Positions 45,681 through 55,464 of a stretch of 64,000 nucleotides of DNA are shown here, one piece after another (position 1 is the first letter of the stretch; each line of letters opens with the position of its first letter). Source of the stretch: Thunnus maccoyii (lineage: Eukaryota; Chordata; Actinopteri; Scombriformes; Scombridae). The stretch is from NCBI RefSeq assembly GCF_910596095.1, contig NC_056553.1, positions 3,127,791 through 3,191,790 on the forward strand, read 5' to 3'. The notes under the pieces were generated by a model. That model ran no database searches. It had not been told where the DNA came from and saw only the letters and a program-made list of their open reading frames with translations. The position numbers were made by a program, and so were the translations under genes.

Positions 45681-47558
45681 TTAAGTCTTAAATTGAATTT
45701 TGATCTTCATAATGCATTTACAATGTAAATGCCTGACTGTTGTTTTAAGACACACCTGAAGAATTACGAACCTTTCCTTTAAAACGGTTGTTGACAATTA
45801 CAGAGTTGGTTTTAAGAGATTTGACATACTGTGCATTGACAATACAGCACTAAATCCATTAAAAGTGTTTAAACATCTTGAACAAAGAACACTGGCTGAC
45901 TTGAGGTGTTCCTGGTTGTTTGGTGTTCAGGCACTTCAGTATTAAGCTCCAGGTTGGACATAACTTAGAAAAATGTTTTAAGGAGTTGGATATATGGGAG
46001 CATTCATAATTACATCTTTGATGTTGACATGAACGCTATTTACAAGTTTTACACTGGTTATTACAAACTTTTTTAAATTTGCTTTTTTCTTATTACAAAC
46101 TAGTCTATGACATGAATGCAGCCATGACATCACATCATTTTTCCAGTTTTGATACTCGTTTGTTTGTTTTTTTGTCAAACTTTATTAAAGTTTAATTTGA
46201 AAACAATCATGGTATATTTTCATCTCAGAAAAAGAATAACAACATGTGTCATGTTATTTTAACATGACAATAGTACATACATGTAAACATATGGGAGCAA
46301 TGTAGAAAAAAATAAATAAGAATACAAATAATTTGTGTAATATAAAGCAAATGAAACATAATAAATGGTTTCTGTCAAGTATTGTGAAATAAAGTGTAAA
46401 GATTTCTGGTTTCTCATTCTTCTTTGTTTTTAGGGACTTAATGTATAACTTAAACTTGGTAAAAAATAAAAAAAATAAAAATCTAGCCTAATTTAGTTTA
46501 ACATAATGATGCATTGCAGCACAGTTATTTTTTTATTGAGAAGAAACACCAAATATTTATTTCACTTCTGATATCTCTTGAAAAATGAAGAGTAAATGAT
46601 GGAACTACTATAATTTTTACTTAATTTATTCCTATGATATCATTACTACATACAAGTGTTGAAATACTGTTTCAAGAATTTTGTCAATAACATGTTTCTT
46701 CCCTCCGATGTAGAAAGACGTAGAGGTGCCGTTTAAAGCTAGAAATATATAATATATTTATTTCCAAGGCAAAATTAATGGATTACCAGACAACAGCTTG
46801 TTTACTAGCTATGTCTTGAATAATTGATAAATAATGTGTTTATTATACATTTTAGGTCCCTGTTAGCTGACACCTTAATGACACTGAAGTCTTTCAGCAG
46901 ACTGAGAGCAACATTATAATCATTTATTTGGACTCATGTTTGTGTCCACCTGATGAATGTGAGTCCGAAATTCACAGGAGTCTCCACAAATTCTTGAGAA
47001 AATATCAGACTCTTTAGCTGCTAAATGTTCCAATTTCTTCACCAGAGAGAGCACAGTGACCAACGAACCAAAACAGTACATGTGTCATAAAAACAAAACT
47101 AAACAATAAATCTCTGAGTCTGACACAAGTGAACCGTTTGACATTCCACATAGTCATTAACTTAGTGTTAATATCAAGAATATTGATTAATGCACCTTTT
47201 GAATTAAACACTTTAAAGTCATGTGTCCATATTTACTGCTGATTCTTTTCAACAGTAAAAAAAAAACAGTATAGTACATATGATGAGATATTTTTATCAA
47301 GTGAAAGTAAAATCTGATAACAAATTCTTAACTTGACTTATATAATGAATATTTGGAAATATCCTCATTGGATCCCATTTCTTAAACATACATTAAAAAA
47401 CTAATATAGCTCAAGGTAAGATTCTATCACAATCATGTGCATTGATCTTTTTCTCCTCAAATGAAACTTTGACATATTAACACATTTAATAAACGTTTAC
47501 AGATACACTGACCATATTGTTCCTCACTTAGACCTCAGCTTTTCTCAAAGACACAACC
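45681..47558. other. gene-free stretch, dispersed-repeat relic at its end
   Basis: AT-rich. 46840-47060 is related to the repeat at 37900-38160. No gene seen. Confidence 0.45.
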
Positions 47559-47574
47559 CCCCCCCCCCCCCCCA
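47559..47574. repeat. poly-C run
   Basis: About sixteen C in a row (poly-G on the strand of FIIND-CARD 2), roughly 50 bp beyond the stop of that gene. Possible assembly or length-variation hotspot. Confidence 0.9.
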
Positions 47575-47625
47575 AGACCTCTTTCCTGACAATTACAGGG
47601 TGATGTACCAATTTTAAAGTTTGTT

Positions 47626-49479
47626 TCACATCAACCCAAGATGTTCACAAAGGAAGGGGTCGACCTCACAGAGAAAATCAATCATCTCTGAACTCGCAGC
47701 TTCACCTTTCTTCCTCACTGTGTCGATGACAAAACGAGCCTTGTCGCTTTTGTTTTGCATCTCGTCCGCTGACTCCCTCTCAGAGTCAGTTATCACCTTT
47801 TTCTCAAACATCTTGTCCAGCAGACTTTTGAGAACAGGTCCTGATATCCCATCGATGAAGCAGGTCCGTATGTCCATCAGCCTCTCGTTTGAAGGGAGGA
47901 TCAGAGCACTCGGCCCACAGGTCCTTCTTACTCCAGTGGACAAAAGACAAACTTTTCTTTCCCAGACACTTTGGGAGCTGTTTGTGCCTCTCAAAAACAG
48001 CTTAATATTTTTCATGATTTTTTCTAAATTCACCTGGAATGATGAGACGTAGTTGTTGTAGGACTCCTCATCAAATTCTGCTTCTGTTGGTTGAACTAGA
48101 ACTGAGTCGTCTTCAGGACTAGTGGACAGTGTGTACTCCTGCTTTGGGAGCAGTTTACAGTGTGCAGGTGTCTCGATGTACCTCTCATCTCCAACTAACT
48201 TCTTCCTCGTGCGCAGCACATCACGCAGGACGACGTTCTTTGGTAGCAACAACACATTGAGGACAGATTCTGGATCAGGATCAGTCGGGGGTCTGTAGAA
48301 CAGCAGCACCATCGCTCGGACCGGGTCAGGAGGAGAGTCTTCATCCTTGACATTACCGAAACCAGAAAACCCTGTGATGTTTATAATGACATGAGTTTCT
48401 GTTATCTGATGAGGAGTAATAAACTCGATGCCCTCATCATCCACATGAGCAACTGACAAGAATTCACATCCACCTGTGGAGCGGATCTCACAGTGTGGGA
48501 GATGAAGCTGACACACAGACTGCTGGAGACATTTGATGTCAAACAGGGGTCCTGCAGGCTTTTTGTGATGTTGGGCCAGTAGTCTGCGGTTCCAAGAGAC
48601 AATCCTGTAAACCACGTCCCCTTCTCCCTCCATGTGAAACACCAGACTTGTCACACTGCACTGGTACAGGCCTGGACGGGAGCAGTGGAACCTGTAGGTT
48701 TCCTCATTTTCATCAACAGTGATATCAGGTGGAAACTCCTCAAAGCTGTCTTTTAACAACATGTCAGATAAGCTCTTTGCTTGGGTTAAGTTTTTGTTGT
48801 TTGCAGAGTTTATTTGACTGAGTGAGGACTTGCTGTGAGGACGAGGCAAGCAGCTGGAGTCTTTTCTGCTCCTGAAGATATCTGAGGGTGGTAGGAGGTG
48901 AGAGAGGGCTGGCAGGGAGTTTTCAGCTGAGGTTTGCTTGGCTTTAACAAGTTTCTCTGGTGCATCATGGTGACCCCCATATTTCCGTGTGAAAATGTTT
49001 GGGAGTAAAAGGCCAACAGCAGAAGTAATGATGTACTTTGTGTGGGGGAATAATTGTGAAATGTAGGTGAACCATGTAGGTGAATCTTCTGCTCTGTCAC
49101 CTAGTTTTCGAAAGGCACGTAACAAGGACCCTGGATCATATAGCCTATCACCTATTTCTTGAATAGCACATAACAAGGGCTGTCGAAATTGTTCTCTAAC
49201 ACATATTTCTCGAAGGTAATCTCCCAGCACCACTATTTGGTGGGCTAAGAGACGTGACTCATTTTCATGATGTCTGCACAGTTCTCTGCTATATCTTCTG
49301 TTGCCAGTGTAAAAAAAGACAGGGAAAAAAGGTGATCTGAACACAATAGGAGTGCAGAGGAATACACACAAACAGGGAAATGTTTCCTCTATGGCCCATC
49401 CTCCAGTGGGCAGAATTTTTCCATTTTCATCAGGATCTGAGTTGTAAGTTCTTAACCCTTCGGTGCCAAGGGGCTCCAT
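47626..49479 (-). CDS. FIIND-CARD 2 with a distinct N-terminus carrying three BH3-like motifs
   Basis: 617 residues in one coding exon; TGA lies two codons before the ATG. The N-terminus (1-190) is unlike the paralogues. Residues about 33-57 are hydrophobic ('PCLCVFLCTPIVF', 'FFPVFFY'). Residues 78-132 hold three motifs of the form h-xxx-h-xx-h-G-D-x-h ('LAHQIVVLGDYL', 'LLCAIQEIGDRL', 'LLRAFRKLGDRA'). A second hydrophobic stretch is at 149-163. From about 230 it rejoins the family: the 'SLSDMLLKDSFEEF' linker, a FIIND to about 510 with His345 and the Phe371-Ser372 cleavage pair 27 residues apart, and a CARD at 529-616. The CARD is nearly identical to that of FIIND-CARD 3 and close to that of FIIND-CARD 1. 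An acceptor is visible upstream (tcttccag|GGTTAAG). Inflammasome-type signalling through the CARD is inferred from the family. Confidence 0.88.
   Translation of the reverse strand: MEPLGTEGLRTYNSDPDENGKILPTGGWAIEETFPCLCVFLCTPIVFRSPFFPVFFYTGNRRYSRELCRHHENESRLLAHQIVVLGDYLREICVREQFRQPLLCAIQEIGDRLYDPGSLLRAFRKLGDRAEDSPTWFTYISQLFPHTKYIITSAVGLLLPNIFTRKYGGHHDAPEKLVKAKQTSAENSLPALSHLLPPSDIFRSRKDSSCLPRPHSKSSLSQINSANNKNLTQAKSLSDMLLKDSFEEFPPDITVDENEETYRFHCSRPGLYQCSVTSLVFHMEGEGDVVYRIVSWNRRLLAQHHKKPAGPLFDIKCLQQSVCQLHLPHCEIRSTGGCEFLSVAHVDDEGIEFITPHQITETHVIINITGFSGFGNVKDEDSPPDPVRAMVLLFYRPPTDPDPESVLNVLLLPKNVVLRDVLRTRKKLVGDERYIETPAHCKLLPKQEYTLSTSPEDDSVLVQPTEAEFDEESYNNYVSSFQVNLEKIMKNIKLFLRGTNSSQSVWERKVCLLSTGVRRTCGPSALILPSNERLMDIRTCFIDGISGPVLKSLLDKMFEKKVITDSERESADEMQNKSDKARFVIDTVRKKGEAASSEMIDFLCEVDPFLCEHLGLM
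49084..49248 (-). repeat. three BH3-like motifs, in part a 51-bp tandem duplication
   Basis: Encodes residues 78-132 of FIIND-CARD 2. Gly-Asp pairs stand at 86-87, 110-111 and 127-128. The second and third units are clearly related at DNA level with a 51-bp period: roughly three quarters of positions match, for example both read 'CCTTGTTA.GTGC' and 'CTAGGTGA' or 'ATAGGTGA'. The first is more diverged but keeps the pattern. The BH3 call is by pattern only. Confidence 0.55.
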
Positions 49480-49940
49480 CCAGTGTCAATTTTTAATATC
49501 TTGTTCAAGATTATCTTCTTGTATTGTCGTAGTTTTTCAACTGCTTCTTAACCCTGGAAGACAAATCAGAGAATGGACAACATTCTTTACTGGTGATAAT
49601 TCAAAATAACACTAAGTTAAAGTGCCTCACTAAATGCAGGAAAGAAAATTGCATACTTTCGCAATTAAAATGACAAAACTGTCTCTTGGGTCTTCTAAAT
49701 ATGTTGCTTAAAAACAATAACAGACAAATTAATTGTATAACAGAGACTAAATGAGGTCACCTGGATGAAATGTAACATAATAATAGAATTATTGTAAGGA
49801 ACATAAAAAATGTGGTCTACATAAAAACTTATAAACATGGGGTTACACATTTACTCATTCGATGTTTTGTTCATTATTAATATTATTAAAGTTATTTGAC
49901 AATGTCACTGTTGAACCTTTTAGTTTGAAACTCATGGTTG

Positions 49941-49942
<2 letters not shown>

Positions 49943-50024
<82 letters not shown>
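49943..50024. repeat. (TA)n microsatellite, about 40 units
   Basis: Uninterrupted TA from 49943 to about 50022. Frames through it are meaningless. Confidence 0.95.
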
Positions 50025-50026
<2 letters not shown>

Positions 50027-51581
50027 AACTATATATGTTCAAATAAACATAACTTTTCTTCTCACAGTGCACCAATTTAGAACTTGAAAGAAGAAATCTT
50101 TTTATATTGAAAATTGTTTGGAGACAGGAAGTAAGTCTGCTGCTCATACTAACTGCTGATCAAATTCAGAATGTTTGTGATTGTTTTAAGTCGTGTGTCT
50201 GAGTGTGTATGATGACTGTTTTATGATTGTAAGAGAATGAACCGTCTTATTGTGATCCTCTGTGTATGTAGCCTGTTCTCTAGCCTGTTCTTGTAGCCTG
50301 GTCTCTATTGCAAAAGAGATCTTAATCTCAATGACATTTCCTGAATAAATACAGCTTAACAATAATAATTAATAACAATTAATAATAATAATAATAATGA
50401 TAATAATAAGTAAGAATGACAAATATCCTGCTATTACTGTCCAGCTTAAACTTATGGTGTCACAGTTAAATGAAGCTTAGGGAAAGTTCAGTCAGAAAGA
50501 CTATCTTTTTCATGCACAGGTCTGTAATATTGTTGTTTAATCTATCTGTCATTAGCATCCCTCACGCATGCTCAATTATAATTTCCTTGCTGTCATTCCC
50601 TTAGGTGTCAATTAAGACGTCAGCTGTTCACATCAGCTGGGCACAGATAACCAATAACATGGTGACATACCTTCATTGTCAGCCTATCATATTGTGGCGG
50701 TCTTTTATTATTATTGTGTGGTTTTCTCCCTCTCTGCCTTAGTGCTTTCATGGAGATTTTTTGCATGTCCCACCACCTCCCCATCTTCGCCCAGTCTTCG
50801 CTGATTCATCAGTACATCACTGATGTACTGAGGGGAGGGGGGATCTATCTCGCTGCTGCTTAGGACTGATGTCCCTCAATTCAAAATCTGACCTGTAGAG
50901 TCTAAGCGCCAAAGACTATTGACCACACCTAGTCATCAATATCATCTGTGTAATAAGCAATTCTTTTTCCTTCATTCACTTTGTCTCTCCTGATTGAACT
51001 ATTTATTCTTGCATTATTTCCACATGGTGTCCTTTAAGGACTGACAACATAAATTGGGATAATAAAGCTTTTACAAAACACATATTTCACATCCTATTCC
51101 ATATAAACCTCCTAAAGGAGTACATTTTTAAAACTTTGAATAAAACTTACCTCTCCAGTGAATTTCTGAAAATGCATGCAATATGCTATGCAATATTAAA
51201 AAGACAATTACATCTGATTGACAAGAGCCCTGACACTGTTTACATAAAAGTTGGTAAACTCTTCAAGTAAGGTCTATGGTCCCAAATAGATTATTGACAT
51301 TTTAACACTTTTTCGTTGCAAAAAACAGACCAAAAGTAATGTTGAATTTCTCCCTTTTTCAACCAGATTCACAACAAGGTTCATTCACAAATGCAAATAG
51401 TGTAGAGTGCAGCCTATATTACTTTCAAGCGTTTACATTGTACGTCATCTGTCCCAGGAGACTGTCACTGCCATTGTATTTTACAGTAAGACGCCTCAAC
51501 AACGCAAAACAGTGAGATGTCTTCGTGTTAAATAAACCTTCAACATACTTCCTAGTTCCCACAGTGTCTCCTTCTTTACCT
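50025..51581. other. gene-free stretch, possible intron of the FIIND-CARD 2 transcript
   Basis: No coding sequence recognised. There is an (AAT)n-like run at about 50360-50410. If the exon at 51582-51729 belongs to FIIND-CARD 2, this is its first intron. Confidence 0.4.
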
Positions 51582-51729
51582 GCAGTGGTGGTAAAGTCAC
51601 ATTTCCGTGAGTTTTCTTTCTCCGCTCTTCAGCCGACTTCCCAGCGGACTCATGTCGGAGTTCCCCGTCGGCCAAGAGGAACACTGAGGAGAAGTATTTT
51701 AATATTTCATTACCATGTTTAGTAGCCAT
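51582..51729 (-). CDS. candidate first exon of a minus-strand transcript
   Basis: Opens 'MATKHGNEILKYFSSVFLLA' and stays open for 49 codons to a good donor (CTGCAG|gtaaag). No homology recognised. It is the first minus-strand exon-like piece upstream of FIIND-CARD 2. If spliced to the acceptor at about 49562 the frame closes at once (GGT TAA), giving a short upstream frame of about 50 codons rather than an N-terminal extension. It lies head to head with the PARP14-like gene start at 51817 (87 bp apart), in a more CpG-containing stretch that looks like a shared promoter. Confidence 0.35.
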
Positions 51730-51816
51730 ATTACACTACCAGACTACAAACTGTAGCGTCGTCGCTCTCACAGACTGTTTACAGTATTTCACGTCGCGGC
51801 ACATATCGTCGGATAG

Positions 51817-53586
51817 ATGGGCGGGGATATAGGAGAGTTAGGAAATAGGAGTTCAATGGTTACGTCATGGATGTATAAAGCAGGAAAGGGTTTTGCAGAA
51901 GGAGTTTCACATATCTCCCTTCCTCCTGGGGAGCTACGTCTGACCGTGAGACGAACCAATTCACCTCATAACCCTAAACCCACTGATCAGCCATCTACTA
52001 GTCACTCACAGGTGAGCTAACAGGGCACTATTGACCTTAGGTAACCTAGGCTGAAGCTAGCATGATTATGGTAAACACAAACGTCATAGCCAGATGATCT
52101 AGTCAAACCAGTTTGGAGGAATTTACCAGCAGAGTCTTCTCCAAAGCTTTTTATGACATCGTTTTTATATTTTATGGAAAATCATTTTATGGATTTGATT
52201 TACATTACTATAGATTAATTCATGTATTTATTGTTGCTTTTCTCCTTTAGACACTCAGAAAAGAGAGCACAAACGGCCTTGAGAAGATTTTCAAGACAGA
52301 TATCTTCCTCCTGAATTACCTGAGAGACAACCCTAAAGCATTCAAAGTCTTAGAGAAGCAGCTCTCTGCTATTGGCTGCAGGGTGGAGTTAAACTTTGAT
52401 GAAGAGGAGGCAGTGGTTAGAGGGGATATTGAGAAGGGGCCTGGAGGAGCTTCTGGCGGTGCTGCAGAGAGATGGGAGTTACAGGTGGATAAAGTCTCGC
52501 TTCTCGCTTCCAGCAGAGCCTCAGAAATCCTGTTGCCTTAGATGTTGGGTCAGACCTGGTACTGTCGAGTTTGTCCTCTGCTGCCCTGGATGAGGCTGAG
52601 GCAGCAGTGCTGAGAGAGCTGAGTGAAGTCACTGTGCAGCTGCAGGGAGCCACAGCTGTCTCTCCAGATCTAGACAGAGTGAAGGAAATCCTGATCAAAA
52701 CTAAAAACGAGGCAAACCTTCGAGAGCTCAGAGTGGACGTCAGCTTCATTCCAGTTCCCAGACAAGCTGCAGTGACCAAAGTACAACTGGTGGGCTACAG
52801 TGAAAATGTGAACAAGCTGAAAGAGGTTCTGCAAGACTACCAGATGAACCAGGTCGGGACACAAGAGGGTCTGAATTTACCCAACCCTGATATGATTAAC
52901 GATATTGATAAAAGCTTGGGTCTGATTGAGATGATGTTTCAGAGGCCTTTTTACACTGTTTTCTGTATGACCATTTCTGTCACATATTTACATAAATACT
53001 GTTTTCTAATGAATTTTTACTTCAGCAGAATGCAGTTGCTTAGATCCGTTATAACTTTCATTTAAATTAATGGGTATAAATGTATAACATCTGTCCTCAG
53101 TGTGATGTGATGTAATTTATTTTAAGATATTTCCATTACATTCCTTCAAGGCAATTTTGGCAGGTTACTACTGTATTTTCTTGTTTTCTACTTGGTAGAT
53201 TGAGCACTTGCAGAATGTTCATCTGCAATGCATCTATGAGGAGCAGAAGATTCACATTTCTGATAAGATCAGACAGGCCGGAGGAGCAGGTGAAAAGCTT
53301 CTGTACCACAAGACGACCCAGGACAGCTGTGACTCCAGCATGACAACTGGGTTCAACAGCCGCTTTGCCGGGCAAAACGGTAATTATCATTTAGACCTAT
53401 TCATAGTCATAAGCAGTCTTGCTCCAAAATACTACAACAGTCACATCTACAGACTGTAATGTATCAGTTTAATCTTTTTCTCAGCAACTGCATACATGCC
53501 AGCTACTCAGCCATTCCCACCTACTCCAAGCCAGATACTGACAGTTCCCAGTTAATGTTTGTGGCCCAAGTCCTCTCTGCTGTCTG

Positions 53587-53662
<76 letters not shown>

Positions 53663-53720
53663 AGCTGAACCTCGCCCTAGGTCAAACACAGAGAGCAGAG
53701 GAGAGGACAGAAGCAGCAGC
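51817..53720 (+). pseudogene. PARP14-like pseudogene fragment B
   Basis: Better preserved than fragment A. Exon 1 is 51817-52011 (ATG, 65 codons, donor cag|gtgagc). Exon 2, from 52251, is in phase: 'IFKTDIFLLNYLRDNPKAFK', 'LSAIGCRVELNFDEEEAVVR'. It runs to a TAG at 52539-52541, where a frameshift moves the reading into 'LDVGSDLVLSSLSSAALDEA' through 'NDIDKSLGLIEM' (to about 52935). After a gap come the catalytic start (53201-53382: 'GAGEKLLYHKT' to 'SRFAGQN') and a following exon from about 53486: 'HASYSAIPTYSKP', 'DSSQLMFVAQVL'. The segment with the YGxGxYF core is missing, and the exon end runs into a (GT)n repeat. PARP14 family members are interferon-linked mono-ADP-ribosyltransferases. 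The frameshift and missing core imply this copy is inactive. Confidence 0.78.
53589..53659. repeat. (GT)n microsatellite at the PARP14-like exon end
   Basis: About 35 GT units, starting where the catalytic-domain exon would be expected to continue. Confidence 0.95.
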
Positions 53721-54240
53721 AGAATCAAGCCAAAACACGATAGTGTTACAATAGCAGGGAAAACCCTTCATAACTGTGTTTTGCGCACAGACTGGAAAGT
53801 TTTCAGGCTATGATGTTGTTGATACAGGAGGCTACGTGTGTTGGATCAATCGGGTGTCACGATAGACATGGATCTTACCATCAGGTCAAAAGCAATGAAA
53901 GGGAGGGGGGACTTCATGCCTACAGATCTGAATGGATGTGGCTGTGCTGTGCTGTTTTTGCTGTGATTTACCTTAATAATTTTGCATTTTGATTAGGCAG
54001 GCTCAGTGTTCCCGATGGCCAATCTGGGCCTGTAGCCTATTAAAGTGATGGATGTAGTGAAAAGCACTCCACTGATCCAGAGAAGATTTTAAAAGGTTGA
54101 TTTGTTTATGTCTATTGTCAATTGATTTGTGTCAGTAATACAGTGCTGTCAAAGTAAAGGGGAACCAATTTGGATTAAAAGAGAAAATTAAAGCACATGG
54201 ATTTTCAGTTGTTTTAGAAATTCTGTTGTGTTTGTTTTCA

Positions 54241-54300
54241 CAAGAAGGAAGATTTCAGTTATTTTCCTGGGAAGTGGAGATTCTTTGAATAAAGCACTGA

Positions 54301-54354
<54 letters not shown>

Positions 54355-55323
54355 ACCAACAATGAACTGATTCTACAAAAAGCTTCCTGGTCAGTTAAGA
54401 TGATTCTGCTTCTGCATTATAGATCTGTTGTACAACTACCCACTCATATAAAGAATACAGGTAAGCCACAATCTTTCTCAGTGGCATTTTGCCAACTTAA
54501 AGTCAAATGTGTGTTTCTATGTGTAGTGAAGGGTAATTAATTCAACCAGACAAAAACTTTTATAGCAACTCACATAAACTCTTATTTGGTCTTTTTATTC
54601 AGGGGGCAAATATATCAAAGAGTTCTTCATTGACCTCAAGAAGACTTTAAAAGGTGAGATCAGGGTTTTCAAGATGTGTCTGAACAGTTGTGAATTATTA
54701 TAACAAACTTAATCTTTTTGTTCTACACCAATGCAGGAAATCACTCTGACAACAAAGTGAACCTTGTTCTGCTGGGAATGTCTGGGACTGGAAAGAGTGC
54801 GAGCGGAAACACAATCCTCAGAAAGAAACAGTTCTTGTCAAGAGCCAGTTCAGTGCCGGTCACCACAGAGTGTCAGGAGGCAGAAACTGAGATAAACGGT
54901 GCACGTGTGTGTGTCATTGATACCCCAGACATCTTTAATGATGAAATCAAATCATCAGTGACGAACCAACATGTCACAAAGTGCAAACAGCTCCTTCAGT
55001 CAGAGCCTTGTATGTTTTTACTTGTGTTACATATTTGTAGATTCACAGATGGTGAGAGAGACATACTGAGAAAGTTTGAAGAAGCTTTTGGTATCAGAGC
55101 TAAAGAACAAAAAGTCATCCTGTTTACCCGTGGAGAAGATCTGCAGCATGCAGACATGAACTTGGAGGATTTTTTGCAGGACTGTAATACTGAACTCGAG
55201 AACATAGTTGAACATTGTGGCGGAAGGTGTGTTGTTTTTGAGAACAAAGCCCCACGTCAACATCAAGTGACAGAGCTCATGCAGACAGTGAACACGATGT
55301 TAAATAAATATCAGAATCAATAA
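54241..55323 (+). pseudogene. GIMAP-D: 5'-truncated gene with intact AIG1 domain
   Basis: The pseudo-GTPase exon begins at about 54244 ('RRKISVIFLGSGDSLNKALI') but runs straight into an (ATT)n microsatellite (about 54300-54352) and is lost. The small exon 54423-54460, the cassette exon 54603-54653 ('GGKYIKEFFIDLKKTLK', 17 codons, phase 1) and the AIG1 exon 54737-55323 are open and in phase with one another. The AIG1 domain has 'GMSGTGKSASGN', 'PVTTE', 'DTPD', 'FLLVLHICRFT', 'FTRGEDL' and ends 'YQNQ' TAA, with AATAAA 20 bp later. No start exon is present; its place is taken by the PARP14-like block. It may be a pseudogene or be expressed from a foreign upstream exon. Confidence 0.72.
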
Positions 55324-55380
55324 GTGTGCATGTATCAGACCAGATCAATAAAGTTTTGGATGTGATTTCTTTGTATATAG

Positions 55381-55464
55381 TTATATATTGATCAAGATCA
55401 ATGGATGATCAGTTTCTAACCACCAGGTCAACATAAAGTGTATTTCCCGCCTCTTCATTGTGCT
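55381..55464. other. duplication junction between GIMAP-D and FIIND-CARD 3 flanks
   Basis: Up to about 55380 the sequence is GIMAP 3' flank ('gatttctttgtatatag'). From about 55395 it is the complement of the FIIND-CARD 3' flank seen at 44128-44200. Two genes thus end tail to tail with only about 140 bp between stop codons, and their 3' untranslated regions probably overlap. Confidence 0.7.

Noticed and set aside
47621-48052. 143-codon plus-strand frames opposite FIIND-CARD 2 and 3 (also 55460-55891)
   Set aside because: Antisense shadows of the CARD coding sequence. They recur only because the genes are duplicates.
49862-50147. Frames encoding long Ile-Tyr repeats
   Set aside because: Pure translation of the (TA)n microsatellite on both strands.
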